NCBI RefSeq assembly: GCF_963678635.1
Contig: NC_087070.1
Span: 15,937,840 to 16,001,839 of the forward strand
DNA: 64,000 nucleotides
Reading direction: 5' to 3'
Origin: Symsagittifera roscoffensis
Lineage: Eukaryota > Xenacoelomorpha > Acoela > Convolutidae
Shown here: positions 20,818 through 31,700 of the stretch, in pieces
How the letters are laid out: every line of letters begins with the position of its first letter
Position numbering within the stretch: the first letter of the stretch is position 1
Made by a program: the position numbers and the translations under genes
The notes under the pieces: generated by a model
Databases searched by the model: none
What the model was told of the DNA's origin: nothing
The model's input: the letters and a program-made list of their open reading frames with translations, nothing else

Positions 20818-22910
20818 CGTAGTTGTTTTTACTGCGACTATTGTTGTTGTGTTTTCGCCGTTCCAGTGTGTGCAAAATAAAAAAAAGTTACGTGTCTCTT
20901 ATGTCCAAATCGAAATTTTAAAAATTATGTGAATAAACGAAAACGCAATTTCGTATTCGAATTTTTATCGACCAGAAAAGAACATCTGACCTGGAAGATT
21001 AATTGTTTTAACGGATTAGCAACGTTATTTGAACGATTAAACAAACCGTGAAAGTCAAAATATTCTGGTGTTTTGAATTTTAATATTTCAAATTGTGACG
21101 TCACATTTCTGAGAAATGCTGAAACGGCCATTTTGGAGAAAAAAAACAGAATAAAAACAGAACAACAATAGTTGCAGTGAAAACAACTACGAAGAAATCA
21201 CGAGAGATAGAATTAGCAATTGTGGAAACCGGTCCGAGTTGTAATGATTGCGCCGCTACTATCGTTACCGAGCAATTTACACGAATGCGGAAGGGTGTTG
21301 AGACGACGTGTCCAGCCTTCCCAAAAGAAATAAGGACGTTATTTCCCCGGATTTTAGAATCCGGAGGGGTCTCGGGATCAAGACTCAAAATGTTTTATAT
21401 AAACTTTCAGCTTCCTGGTCAGCTTCAACTGAATTGAGTTTAATTGACATCCCGATTCATTTTTAAATAATAAGAAGCTAGGAGTTGACGGAAAGGGTTG
21501 ATCCATCTTCGATGGAAATGATGATTTTTATCTACTGAACAAAAATCAATAGTAATATAAAAAATAGTAGTAGCCCTGTTTTTAGGAGTGACCTCGTGGT
21601 CTGGGGATACTGAGACCCAGCCATGAGCTCACTATTCTTGCATATAATTTAGTTAATTTGAGTGTTTTGACCGAAGCCAGAAACAGTAACGTTTTTGTCG
21701 ACCCCATGTTAGGAAAACCACCAAAAGAACTGGCTTTGGCAGAGACGGTGAAAAGCATGTAGAGCTGTGTTTAGACGCTAGCCAGTAGTTTTAGAACCTA
21801 GCATTATTTTCGGTCGATCTGTACTTCCGGGTGAATGTTACCTTAGCATGTCAGTTAAAACTAACCCTTGCCGATTTGTCCAATTGTCCAAATAACGTCG
21901 CTAGTTCATCAAAATCATCAATCTTCCCAGTCAGATGTTCTTTTTTCTGATCGATAAAAATTCGATTGCGAAACTGCATTTTCGTACATTCTGGTCGAAT
22001 GTCACAATTTTTATCTACCGAACAAAAACAATAGTAATAGAATAAATCGATATCTGAAAAAACGCGGAAGGGCGTTGAGACGACGTGTCCAGCCTTCCTA
22101 AAAGAAATAAGGACGTTATTTCCCCGGATTTCAGAATCCGGAGGGGTCTCGGGATCAACACTCAAAATGTTTTATATAAACTTTCAGTTTCCTGGTCATG
22201 TCCTGAATTGAATTTAACTGACATCCCGATTCATTTTTAGATAATGAGAAGCTAGGATTTGAGGGAAAGGGTTGATCCATCTTCGATGGAGATGATGATT
22301 TTTATCTACTTAACAAAAATTAATAGTAATATAAAAAATAGTAGTAGCCCTGTTTTTAGGAGTGACCTCGTGGTCTGGGGATACTGAGACCCAGCCATGA
22401 GCTCACTATTCTTGCATATAATTAAGTTAATATGAGTGTTTTGACCGAATCCAGAAGCAGTAATGTTCTTGTCGACCCGTTGTCAGGAAAACCACCAAAA
22501 GAACTTTGGCAGAGACGGTGAAAAGCATGTAGAGCGGTGTTTAGACGCTAGCCAGTCGTTTCAGAACCTAGCTTTATTTTCCGTCAATATGCATTTCCGG
22601 GCGAATGTTACCTTAGCATGTCAGTTAAAACTAACCCTTGCCGATTTGTCCAATCGTCCAAATAACGTCGCTAGTTCATTAAAATCATCAATCTTCCCAG
22701 TCAGATAATCTTTTTTCTGATCGATAAAAATTCGATTGCGAAACTGCATTTTCGTACATTCTAGTCGAATATCACAATTTTTATCTACCGAATGAAAACA
22801 ATAGTAATATAATAAATAAGTAGTAGCCTTGTTTTTAGGAGTGACCTCGTGGTCTGGGGTTACTGAGACCCAGCCATGAGCTCACTTTTTTTGCATATAA
22901 TTAAATTCCC
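20818..22910. mobile_element. Cluster of partial family A copies
   Basis: 20818-21843 is the core plus right half of family A, ending in CCGGGTGAATGTTAC. It is followed at once by an inverted piece (about 21844-22050) matching 14400-14575, then a second right half (about 22060-22606), a second inverted piece (about 22607-22790), and a stub with GGTCTGGGG (about 22790-22890). The head-to-tail pattern of right half plus inverted inner piece, twice in a row, suggests tandem duplication or repeated nested insertion. No coding potential beyond the short core frame is seen. Confidence 0.75.
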
Positions 22911-22920
22911 AATTACCCTC

Positions 22921-23081
22921 AGAAAGCCACTTGTCAGATCTGTCTCTAAAATCCCTCAGCGCCCTTTTAGCCTAATTGTTGTGATAAACTTATTAAATAG
23001 ATTTGTTATGTTTGATGTTTGTGCCTGTTTGTGGAGCGCCCTCTGAGGGATTTTAGAGACAGGTCTGTCAAGTGGCTTTCT
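22921..23081. repeat. Hairpin MITE-like element
   Basis: An inverted repeat of about 45 bp (AGAAAGCCACTTG at 22921; its complement ends at 23081) flanks a 70-bp loop. Both arms include TTTTAGAGAC and its complement. It is short, symmetric and non-coding. A weakly tRNA-like piece follows at about 23108-23155. Confidence 0.7.
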
Positions 23082-23352
23082 GTGGGGAGGTGGGAAACTG
23101 GAACTGGCTTGAAGAGTCTGGTGGTGCACCGCTGGACCTACTGAGCTCGGGTGAGATTGTTCCTTGTTTTTGATTTTTATAATTCGATTTTTAAAATTTT
23201 GAATTAATTTAATTGTCTTTTATTTTTTTTATTTGCTGAATTATAAAATTCCCGCTAACCGCTTATCATGGGTTAGTTCAGTCCCCTAAAATCCAGTCAA
23301 AATCCTTTTTTTACCTTTATGCTGCGTCAAGATGAGGAAAAACAACAAAGAG

Positions 23353-23460
23353 TGTACAAGCAAAGATTGCTTAAAACCTTCAGGACTGATAAATTAGACT
23401 CGATGTGATTTTTGTTCTAGTTGGTATCATATCAGTTGTGTAAATATTTCTCTTAGCGAC
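23353..23460 (+). pseudogene. PHD-like zinc finger at N-terminus of the non-LTR element
   Basis: The frame from 23332 gives C-T-S-K-D-C, then C-D-F-C-S-S-W-Y-H-I-S-C, followed by V-N-I-S-L. The C-x2-C-x2-W-x-H-x2-C arrangement is that of the second half of a PHD finger. A TAG (near 23395) falls between the two cysteine pairs. PHD-like fingers are known in ORF1-type regions of some LINEs; here it appears to be in line with the RT frame. A role in chromatin or nucleic-acid binding is inference. Confidence 0.6.
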
Positions 23461-23783
23461 TCTAAAAAAACCCAATGGTTTCAGTGAGCTTTATGCCTTG
23501 ATGTAAAATCTGTTAATAAAGCTACATTAGGTAATGATTTAGTGCTAGACAATTATGTTAAAACAGCCATCTCAAATGTCCGAGTACTCAAGAGAGTACC
23601 AAAAGACTCGCGTGTTCCCTTGGCGGAAAGTCTGTCGGAAAAAATAAATGACACCGTCTACAATGTAGAAGATGTTACAAAATGGCTAATTTTTTAAACG
23701 TCGTTCTTGTTTTTTTGGAGCAACCGAAAAGAAATGGACACAAACAGAAGCTCTTTGATAAATAAAAAATTCGAGCAAATGAC

Positions 23784-25444
23784 GTGTCACTTCCAAAACC
23801 CAATCCCCAAGTTTCAAGTCCGCCTCTGAGTGACCTGGATCAGAGAATAAAGCTAATAAGTAGTAAGCTCGATGAAGGAAATGTAAAGGGAGGAATAAGG
23901 CTTGCTGCTTCGGATGACAAAATTGCTCCTTTTTCAATTGACAACTATCAAAAAAATTGTTGTCTAAGCACCCTCAGCGAGCCAAATTTGCAGCTCCAAA
24001 TTCAGAAAATTTGGATAGTTTTTTTTGTAACCGACTTCGATCTATACAAAGCTATAATGTCCTTTCCGAACGGATCAGCAGCAGGCCCTGATAAAATAGT
24101 TCCTCAAATTTTTAAAGATCTTGTTGGTAAGTCGACTGGCAGTGCAAGACTTAATTTTCTGAAATCGCTTACTAAGCTGATAAACCTAATTGGAGATGGC
24201 AAAATACCTGAACCCCTAAGACCTTATCGCCCTCATAAAGATAGATGGAGGGTTGAGACCGATTGCCATAGGCAACACGCTGAGACGTATCGCGTCTAAA
24301 TGCGCTGGAAGCAAGGCCCTCTCCGAGCGACAAAATTTTTTCGAAATCGTACAGGTAGGATGCGGTACCAAACGAGGAGCAGAAATAGCAACACACTCGT
24401 TTCGAAACTAAATTGAACGCGACGACAATCCAAAGTGCACTGTTCTTTTAAAACTAGATTTTAAGAATGCCTTTAACTCTCTAAACAGAGAAACAATGCT
24501 GAATCATGTTTATTCAAATCGCCCCGAATTGTATAATTACACCCATTGCGCGTATGATAAACCTAGTTACCTTTTTTACGGAAGCTCTGTCATAAGGTCA
24601 GAAGACGGAACTCAGCAAGGTGTTCTTGAAGCCACCCCCTTTTTTGCGGAAACAATTCATACACTAGTCAAACAGTTGGAGTCGAAAATTAACATTTAGT
24701 ATTTAGATGATGGAAATTTAGCCGACGACTATAAGGTAGTACTCCGTGACCTTAAAAACTTTCTGAAATCGGAACAAATTTACGGCCTGAGCTTAAACCC
24801 TGAGATGTGCGAATTTTGTTTTTGAGACCGACTACTGGTACAAAGTATAATTCAATTTTAACACAATTTCGAAAAATATACCCCAAAATAAAAATAAAAA
24901 CAAAAAAACAACTCCTCATTTTAGGATCTCCAATCGGCGAACTTTGCCGAAAAGATTGCTCGACGAAAAAATTATGGAGCTTGAAAAAATTTCGGGTGTC
25001 ATTGACAAACTAGACGCCCATTATGGTTTTTACCTCCTGAAAAACTGCTTTAGCATGCCAAAACTCCTCTATTTTTTGCGTACGATTCCTTGTTTTTGGC
25101 AAAATGATTTTTTGGAATGCTACGACATATTACTAAGAAACTCTTTATGCAAAGTCACTAACGTGAAAATGGATGATAACCAGTTTTTAGAAGCAGTTCT
25201 CCCGGCAGCCAAAGGTGGCGTGGGCGTTTCTTCCGCTCGTCTACTCGCTTTACCCGCTTTCTTAGCCTCGGCAGTAGGAGCAAAAGATGCTTTGAGCGAA
25301 ATCTTTGGTTTGGAGCATGTGGATGGAACCTATGATGATGCCCTTAAACGGTGCTTTAAACTTGGAAAAATTGAAATGGCTCCGGGAAATGAAATTCAAA
25401 AAATTGGACGGAGCCAATTTTTGACAGTCAAAATGCAGACTTGA
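23784..25444 (+). pseudogene. Non-LTR reverse transcriptase domain
   Basis: The palm start is S-A-A-G-P-D-K-I-V near 24085. The next block is L-L-K-L-D-F-K-N-A-F-N-S-L near 24450, containing the first catalytic Asp. G-T-Q-Q-G-V-L follows near 24610, and the active site Y-L-D-D-G is at 24700-24714 directly after an in-frame TAG. L-I-L-G-S-P-I-G near 24925 begins the thumb region, which continues to about 25444 with A-K-G-G-V-G. These blocks and their order are diagnostic of a LINE-type RT. The protein would prime cDNA synthesis at the nicked target site. Confidence 0.85.
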
Positions 25445-26030
25445 TTTTACGAATCGAACCAACGGACGTAAAGAGATTCAACGCGTTCCAAGATAGATTT
25501 GGCTCCCAATGGTTGAACGTCATCCCGTGCAAAAATTTAAGGTTAAAACTGTCAAACCATCATCTCAGATTTGCGATAGGACTTCGATTAGGCTCAAAAA
25601 TATTGCTCGAGCATGGTTGGCATGATCTCTGCCTCAAAAGTGCAGAGAGATTCTCTAGGCATTCAAACCTGAATGCCCTTATAAAGCAGAGTTTATCTTC
25701 TACTCACATTCCGTCTGTTTTAGAACCACGACACCTCTACAGGACCAATCAGAAGCGACTAGACGGTTCGACACTCGTTCCATGGGCTGTTGGTAAGCAG
25801 CTCTTGTGGGATGTAACGGTAGTTGACTCCTTAGCTCCTTGTAGGATTAATGCGGGGTCTGTTTGTAAACCTGGTACGGCTGCCGCTGAAGCGGAAGAGC
25901 GAAAAAATGACAAGTATAAAGATCTTGTAGATGATGGATATCTTTTTCAACCGCTAGCTTTTGAAATTCAGGGCGCGGCCGGCCCCAGCACAGAAATTTT
26001 TTTTTGAGCAAACTTTGTAAGAACCTAAGC
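25441..26030 (+). pseudogene. C-terminal restriction-like endonuclease-type domain of the non-LTR element
   Basis: The 188-codon frame has a worn Cys/His segment (H-G-W-H-D-L-C, then R-H-S-N-L-N). R-L-D-G-S-T-L-V-P-W follows, and then L-L-W-D-V-T-V-V-D. An R-P/L-D pair followed about 15 residues later by a D in a hydrophobic strand resembles the PD-x(12-14)-D pattern of R2-type endonucleases, with Pro changed to Leu. A K/Y-rich helix (D-K-Y-K-D-L-V) comes next, as in that family. The assignment is by motif only. Confidence 0.5.
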
Positions 26031-26160
26031 ATATGCACTGAGGAACCCAGAGCAGGCAGCTTTTTAAAACAGAGAATCTCCCTGGCAATACAGATTGCGA
26101 ACGCCGCTTGCGTACTCGGAACAATAAATGACAAAATAACTTTTGACGAAATTTTTTATT

Positions 26161-26399
26161 TGTAACACTTGTATATTATATTTTCTCGTGTCTAGTTGCG
26201 TGTTCTTATTCAAGAAATGTAACCCGTATCGATTTTAATTCAAAAGGACTTAAACACTTTTATCTTTTATCATTATCACTTCCATATCTAGAAAATTCCA
26301 AGGATTTTGACTGAAATACGTGATGAAGGGACCCCTGACTGTAACCTCGGTTACTAGGATACTTTTTACCTTCTGATTACCTTCAATAAAGGTTTAAAA
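26161..26399. other. Non-coding AT-rich flank
   Basis: This is probably the 3' untranslated end of the non-LTR element and host flank. No feature is recognised apart from a short AT-rich run. Confidence 0.3.
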
Positions 26400-26595
26400 A
26401 AAGGTAATTAGAGCGTTCTGATCGAAGCCGGAAACAGTAACGTTTTTTTGTCGACCCGATGTTAGAAAGACCACTAAAAGAATTGGCTTTGGCAGAGACG
26501 GTGAAAAGCATGTAGAGCTGTGTTTAGACGCTAGCCATTCGTTTTAGAACCTTGCTTTATTTTCCGTCGATATGTACTTCCGGGTGAATGTTACA
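26400..26595 (-). repeat. Terminal fragment of family A element
   Basis: This matches the outer 190 bp of family A, including GTCGACCCGATGTTAG and GGCAGAGACGGTGAAAAG, and ends at CCGGGTGAATGTTAC, the family terminus. The inner part is absent. Confidence 0.75.
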
Positions 26596-27087
26596 ATTGT
26601 CGCAGGATTGATCAAAGTTATTCATGTAAATTTATGATAAAACATTAATCAATAAATTATAGTAAAGGTTTGAAATGCAGAAATTATACAACTGTGACAT
26701 TATTAACCTGATTTGTTGTTATATCATGTTTCTGACAGATTTTGATTTAAAATTCATTCTGAATCAATCGAATGAAATTATTTTGGTGAGTTTTTTCTCA
26801 CCAATTTTCTCTCGACTAGCTGCCCGGCTTGACTTGCATCGGAAGTGATGCGAAGCTTGTTTCCACCTCTGCGTATATATATGCATCCGTCAATAGAGAC
26901 GCACCTGCTTAATTGATTTATATTCAATCACAAACAAGTTCTTTTCCCATGCATGATATTGAAGACTATTCAGTCGTTTTCGGAAAATCAGTGGTTTTCG
27001 GAAATGATGATTTTGTTTTAAAAAAATTTGTCGAGAAAACAGGGCTTAAAATTCTAGCGCGGGCGGAGAAGATTTTGAATGAAAATG
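26596..27087. other. Non-coding stretch with GCGAAGC motif copy
   Basis: No gene is seen. A worn copy of the GCGAAGC-hairpin motif lies at 26840-26873, followed by an alternating TATATATATGCAT run at 26873-26886. Confidence 0.4.
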
Positions 27088-27540
27088 AAATTTGGGTACT
27101 ACTATGATAGAGTGGTCCCTCGAAAAAGCAACTATGATAGACAGGTGCCGCATGCATTTCGCATGTTATAATTTTGAAAACTGATTTGTGTATAAATTAT
27201 TCATTTCAAAAATCTTGCAAAATATGTTCAGCCAAAAACTTTCCAGACTGAAAATTGTAATCACTATTGTTTATATATTGAAACAACCATATATTTGGGT
27301 TGACTTATTTGTCATCAAAACCAACTATCGGCGGTTTTTTTTTTAAATTTTCAACATTAAAATGGTGAGGGGGAGGTTTTAAGAGGTAACAAAACATAAA
27401 ATTTGTTTGAAAATATACTGCGACATCTTTCTGAAAGGCGTAATCATAATTATTAAACGATTTGAGAGCTCTAGGTGTCGTATTCTCAAGGAACCTGGTT
27501 ATTTTCAAGGGACCACTCTATCATAGTAGTACCGAAATTT
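27088..27540. mobile_element. MITE with 38-bp terminal inverted repeats
   Basis: AAATTTGGGTACTACTATG at 27088 continues through GATAGAGTGGTCCCT to 27126. The reverse complement occupies 27502-27540 with one or two mismatches. The 375-bp interior is non-coding. Size, symmetry and lack of an ORF are those of a MITE; target duplication is unclear. Confidence 0.75.
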
Positions 27541-27774
27541 GAATATTTTTAATGATCTTGTGAATCATTTTAAAGAAGCCTGATTGCCCACGGGAATGAC
27601 CCCTCACTGATCGATTGAGATGAGTTTTCCTGTTGGATTGAATTGTTTGCAGAGGCACAAGATGCGCCATGTACATGGCACAAGTTCGTTGTATTGATTT
27701 TCCACAAAATTCCAATAAAGCCGAGTTAAGTTCTGTTTGAGGTTTGCATCGTCATTAAAATCAGTTTTTCGAGA
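27541..27774. other. Non-coding spacer
   Basis: No supported feature. Two overlapping minus-strand frames here lack motifs. Confidence 0.3.
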
Positions 27775-28183
27775 AGGGTCCAGGATTTTTCGAGGTGGAA
27801 GGGGGTGGCGAATTTTCAAAAAATTATCGAAAATTTGACGACCTTTTTTTTAGATCGACTAAACTGATTTTCCGATGCTCCTAAAGCATTTAAAAGACCC
27901 TATTTTGGCCAAATTATGTGTGCCGCAGGCAAATTTTGGAAAAAGAACGGGTCAAATAAGCCATTTTAGGGCACGTTTTGGAAAATTCTGATAAAGAAAT
28001 GCGTTTTTTTTTGGCGCGCACTCCCCCTCAAAATTAGTAAATATTGGCGCCATTAGAAAAAATTTAGGGTCGATCGGCCAAAAATGGATTTCTTAAAAAT
28101 ACCAAAGGGGGACCCTTTGGGTCGGCAGGGGGTCGAGAAACCTCCGTAACCCCCCCCCCCCCCCCCCCCAATCCGCCCCTGAT
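27775..28183 (+). mobile_element. hAT-like MITE copy with poly-C run
   Basis: The right end is ATCCGCCCCTG (28172-28182), the complement of a CAGGGGCGGAT-type terminus. The interior shares ordered blocks (AAAAGACCCTATTTT, then TTGGCGCGC) with 50899-51235 and, inverted, with 42133-42440. A homopolymer of more than 20 C residues ends near 28170. It is non-coding. The terminus form is common in hAT-type elements; the superfamily is an inference. Confidence 0.6.
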
Positions 28184-28622
28184 TAAAATACTGCTAAGCT
28201 TCTAGGTTAAAAGAGAAAAAAGAGCTGACATTAAAAAAACTTGAAATAATTGCCATATTTAAGACTCAAGAGAAAGTGATTTTAAATAGTTTCAAGTAGG
28301 CGTGAAGTTAGATTACCAAATGCTTTGAATTACAAATTGATAAAGTATCTTTTGATTATTTATCGGACCGGACCGTGTTTAGCTTTTTGTACCGCATTTT
28401 TGAAGCAACGTATTATTACCAAACTAATTAAACTGCATTCTGAAGTGGTTATTTTTTCAGACTGCGTCTATGTGTTAAAGTTTTGTCACCTCTCTTTCTG
28501 AGTCAAAATTTACGTGTTGGATTGGTTATAGCTGAAAAGATTTGAAAAATTACGAGTAGATTGCTTGCCGAAGCGTTTATTGTACTAGCTTAGACGGTCG
28601 ATAACCAGAAAAGAAAGGCAAA
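28184..28622 (+). promoter_or_regulatory. Presumed promoter and 5' UTR of the ERM gene
   Basis: This is 440 bp of non-coding DNA immediately upstream of the ERM start codon. No TATA box or initiator is convincing. An in-frame TAG lies 11 codons upstream of the ATG, so the start at 28623 is the first possible one in this exon. The ATG context (GGCAAAATGC) has A at -3. Confidence 0.4.
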
Positions 28623-28704
28623 ATGCCCGCCGGAAAATCAATGAATGTCAAAGTGAGCTCCATGGAGTCGGAAATGGAGTTCTCGATCACCCTAGCTACC
28701 ACAG
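28623..28704 (+). CDS. Moe: ERM exon 1
   Basis: Encodes residues 1-27 and the first base of codon 28. It matches the start of ERM proteins without gaps up to T-T-G-K-Q. The exon is followed by GAAAGC instead of a GT donor. Confidence 0.85.
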
Positions 28705-31700
28705 GAAAGCGACGAGCATTTAAAATAATGAAATTAGAACTAATTTACTTCCCGCTACCCACTTTTTCACCAATCAATCTAAGCTTTATTTGACTAAATC
28801 TAAGAAAAATCAAATAGAAAATTTTATTGTCGAGTTTAATATTAGTAATCTGCTAAGCAAAAAACATTAAGGTAGTTCAAATGTTGACAAATAGGTTCCG
28901 TTTTTAACATTAGGTTATGGTATTTGTGATTTATATGGATTTAAATGCTCATCAACGCTTCAGGGAAACAGCTATTCGAACAAGTAATCAAGACTATTGG
29001 TCTTCGAGAGCTTTGGTATTTCGGTCTTAGCTTCATAGACAATACGGGCCAAGAGACGTGGCTGAAACTGAACAAGAAAGTGAAAGACCAAGACCTCCCG
29101 AAAGACCTTGATAAGTTGGAATTCAACTTCAGAGCCAAATTTTACCCTGAAGACGCAACGGACGAGCTGATACAAGACATCACAGTGCATCTCTTCTTTC
29201 TTCAGGTAAGTTGATGTATTGTAAACTAATAGCTTGTACTTGTGTAACGATGAAGTCTCCGCCCATTTTTTAAAATTCAACTTCAATTTTTGCCATAACT
29301 GGTTTGTGAAGCTATTTTTTTCTTGCTATTGAGTAAATACTGTCTTCTTGTATCAAGTTTGTTAAATGAAATTGTCTTTGAATGTTTTTTTTTTCAGGTC
29401 AAAGAGGCCATTCTAAATGACAGCATTTACTGCCCACCTGAGGCAGCTGTTTTGTTGGCGTCATACGCAATGCAGGCCAAATTCGGAAACCACCAAGAGA
29501 AACACGTTGGCGACATAGAAAAAGACATCGAGCACGGGAAGGTGTTGCCGAAAAGAGTGAAGGAACTTCATCCTAATTTTTCTTCGGAGGATTGGGCCAA
29601 GAAAATCAGTGAATGGCACGCTGAACACAAAGGTATACATTTTAGCCGTGTACAATCCTGGTCAATTTGAAAGAGTGCTTGGAAAATTTAGGCTCTCAGT
29701 ATGAGAAGTGAGTTTAAATGAATTTGCAAAAAATGGGGAAACAGTTGAAAAGAATGAAGATGAAATCTATTAAAAGCGACTATCCAAAGCATTTTTGGTC
29801 GGAAAAACAGGTTAGAGCAATATATGAAAGTAGTTTGTAGTTACGCTTGTTCTCTTTTTATTATACGATTGCGATTAGCAAGCGCTATCAAATTGGAGTA
29901 TAGACTTTTTTCGGGTTAACATCTAGTTTAACAAAATCATGCGAACCACTTATGATGCTGCTATGCTGCTGACATGCTCAGTTTTATGAAAATTCAAATT
30001 TAACTACGAAAAAAATTAGCAACAAGAACTCCGAACGATGTTACAATTGATAAAGTGGAAAAACGAAAAAAAGGTCTTTTGAAAAGACCTTTTTTTCGTT
30101 TTTCCACTTTATCAATTGTAGCATCGTTCGGAGTTCTTGTTGCTAATTTTTGAGCTCCATGGTGCTTTCATCCTATAATTGTTGCGTCGCAAGTGGTGCG
30201 AATCGCAGCTTCGCCTCTGTGTAAGTTTGGGCTTTTGGTCATTGAATTATTTGTTCAGGAATGATTAGAGAAGACGCGATGAAAGAATATTTGAAAATTG
30301 CTCAAGACTTGGACATGTACGGAGTTAGTTACTTTTCCATCAAAAACAAAAAGGGCACTGATCTTCTACTGGGAGTGGATGCCCTAGGAATAAATGTGTA
30401 CGAAAAGGACAACAAACTCACGCCCAGAATCGGGTTCCCATGGTCCGAAATCAGCAACATCTCATTCAGTGGCAGAAATTTCACAATCAAACCCTTGGAC
30501 AAAAAGGCCCCTGATTTTGTACTGAGAGTTGACAAACCGAAAACTAATAAAATTATTCTGGCTATCTGCATGGGAAACCACGAGCTGTATTTGAGGAGGC
30601 GAAAGCCGGATACGATCGAAGTGCAGCAAATGAAGTCAGAGGCGAGAGCATTAACCGAAAAACGACAGGCCGACAGGGAACGTCAGGAAAGGGAAAGGAG
30701 GCAGTTGGAAATAGCCGAGCAAAGGGCACGAGAGTTGGAAGAGAAGTTGCAACAAGCGGAAATTGAGAAACAGAAGCGTGAACAAGAACTGAAGGAAAGC
30801 CAAGAAGAGAATTCGAAATTGAGAAGTCAGCTCGGAAGTGTTCAGGCGGATATTGAGAACATGGAAAGGGAGAGAGCGGAGTTGTTGGAGGAGAAAGAGA
30901 ACTTAGCCCAGAAGGTCTCGGAGGGAGAAATGACGAAAGAGGAATATAACAGGTTGTTATTTTAAGTGTGAATAAATCAGTCGAAGTGAGTGCAAACCAG
31001 CCGAAAGTTTTGTCAGTTGTGTAGAAATAATCGTTGTTTTCGTATCTGTTTCTTAATTTTTCATGAATAATCTCTATTTACTGTGTGTATTTGGCTGGTT
31101 TATATTCAAGGCTGAATTGTATGCGACTAATTTTTCCTCGCTTTTCCCCCCATTTTTAACTTGCTCTCGAAACTTTAGCGCGACATGGATATTCGCATAT
31201 GCTCCTATATTAACAGTATTAAAGCGTAAGATATGGAATTTTTACTTAGAAGATTTTATTTTAAAATTAGTAATGGAAGTGTAAGTTTGTTGAGGTTTGG
31301 TGTGCATGACTTGATTAGTTATCTTCAACTCTTTCTTCTTCCTTTGCTGGTCAAAGCTTGATCCGAAAACTTAAAGTTAATTGAATTATCATGCTCCCCT
31401 TTTTGTTTTTTCTTCTCGTGTTGTTTAATATCTTTTAGGTAAACAAGGGTATTGCTCACAGTATAAATCATCGGTGAATGACTTGTGCTATTGATTTACT
31501 TTTAGTTTTGTGATAGTTTGTCTGGTGAGTTTTCGAAAAACGTTGTTGTTATTTGTGGACTATTAAATAATGTTGTTCATAGGAGGATGATCGAGATTCA
31601 AGAGGAGTACAAACATGTGCAGGAGAGATTGGACAACAAGGAGCAAGAGGCAGAAACGCTAAAGGAGAGCCTCACGCTCACGAAACAAGAAAAGGAAGCC

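Larger units (their letters stand above)
23332..26160 (+). mobile_element. Non-LTR retrotransposon, decayed single-ORF copy
   Basis: Coding sequence begins at or before ATG 23332 and runs to about 26030, with stops and frameshifts on the way: a TAG near 23395, a shift near 23780-23800, a TAG at 24697-24699, and further shifts near 24830, 24940 and 25440. Order: PHD-like zinc finger, spacer, reverse transcriptase, thumb, and a C-terminal domain resembling a restriction-like endonuclease. No apurinic endonuclease domain precedes the RT. The 3' end (about 26030-26200) is AT-rich without a clear poly-A tail. Confidence 0.82.

Noticed and set aside
28653-28660. GTGAGC inside ERM exon 1 as a donor site
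   Set aside because: It would remove residues that align without gaps to other ERM proteins, and its phase does not fit exon 2.
28945-29214. ERM exon 2 read as its own ORF starting at an upstream ATG
   Set aside because: The extra N-terminal residues come from intron 1; the AG acceptor at 28962-28963 and homology place the exon start at 28964.
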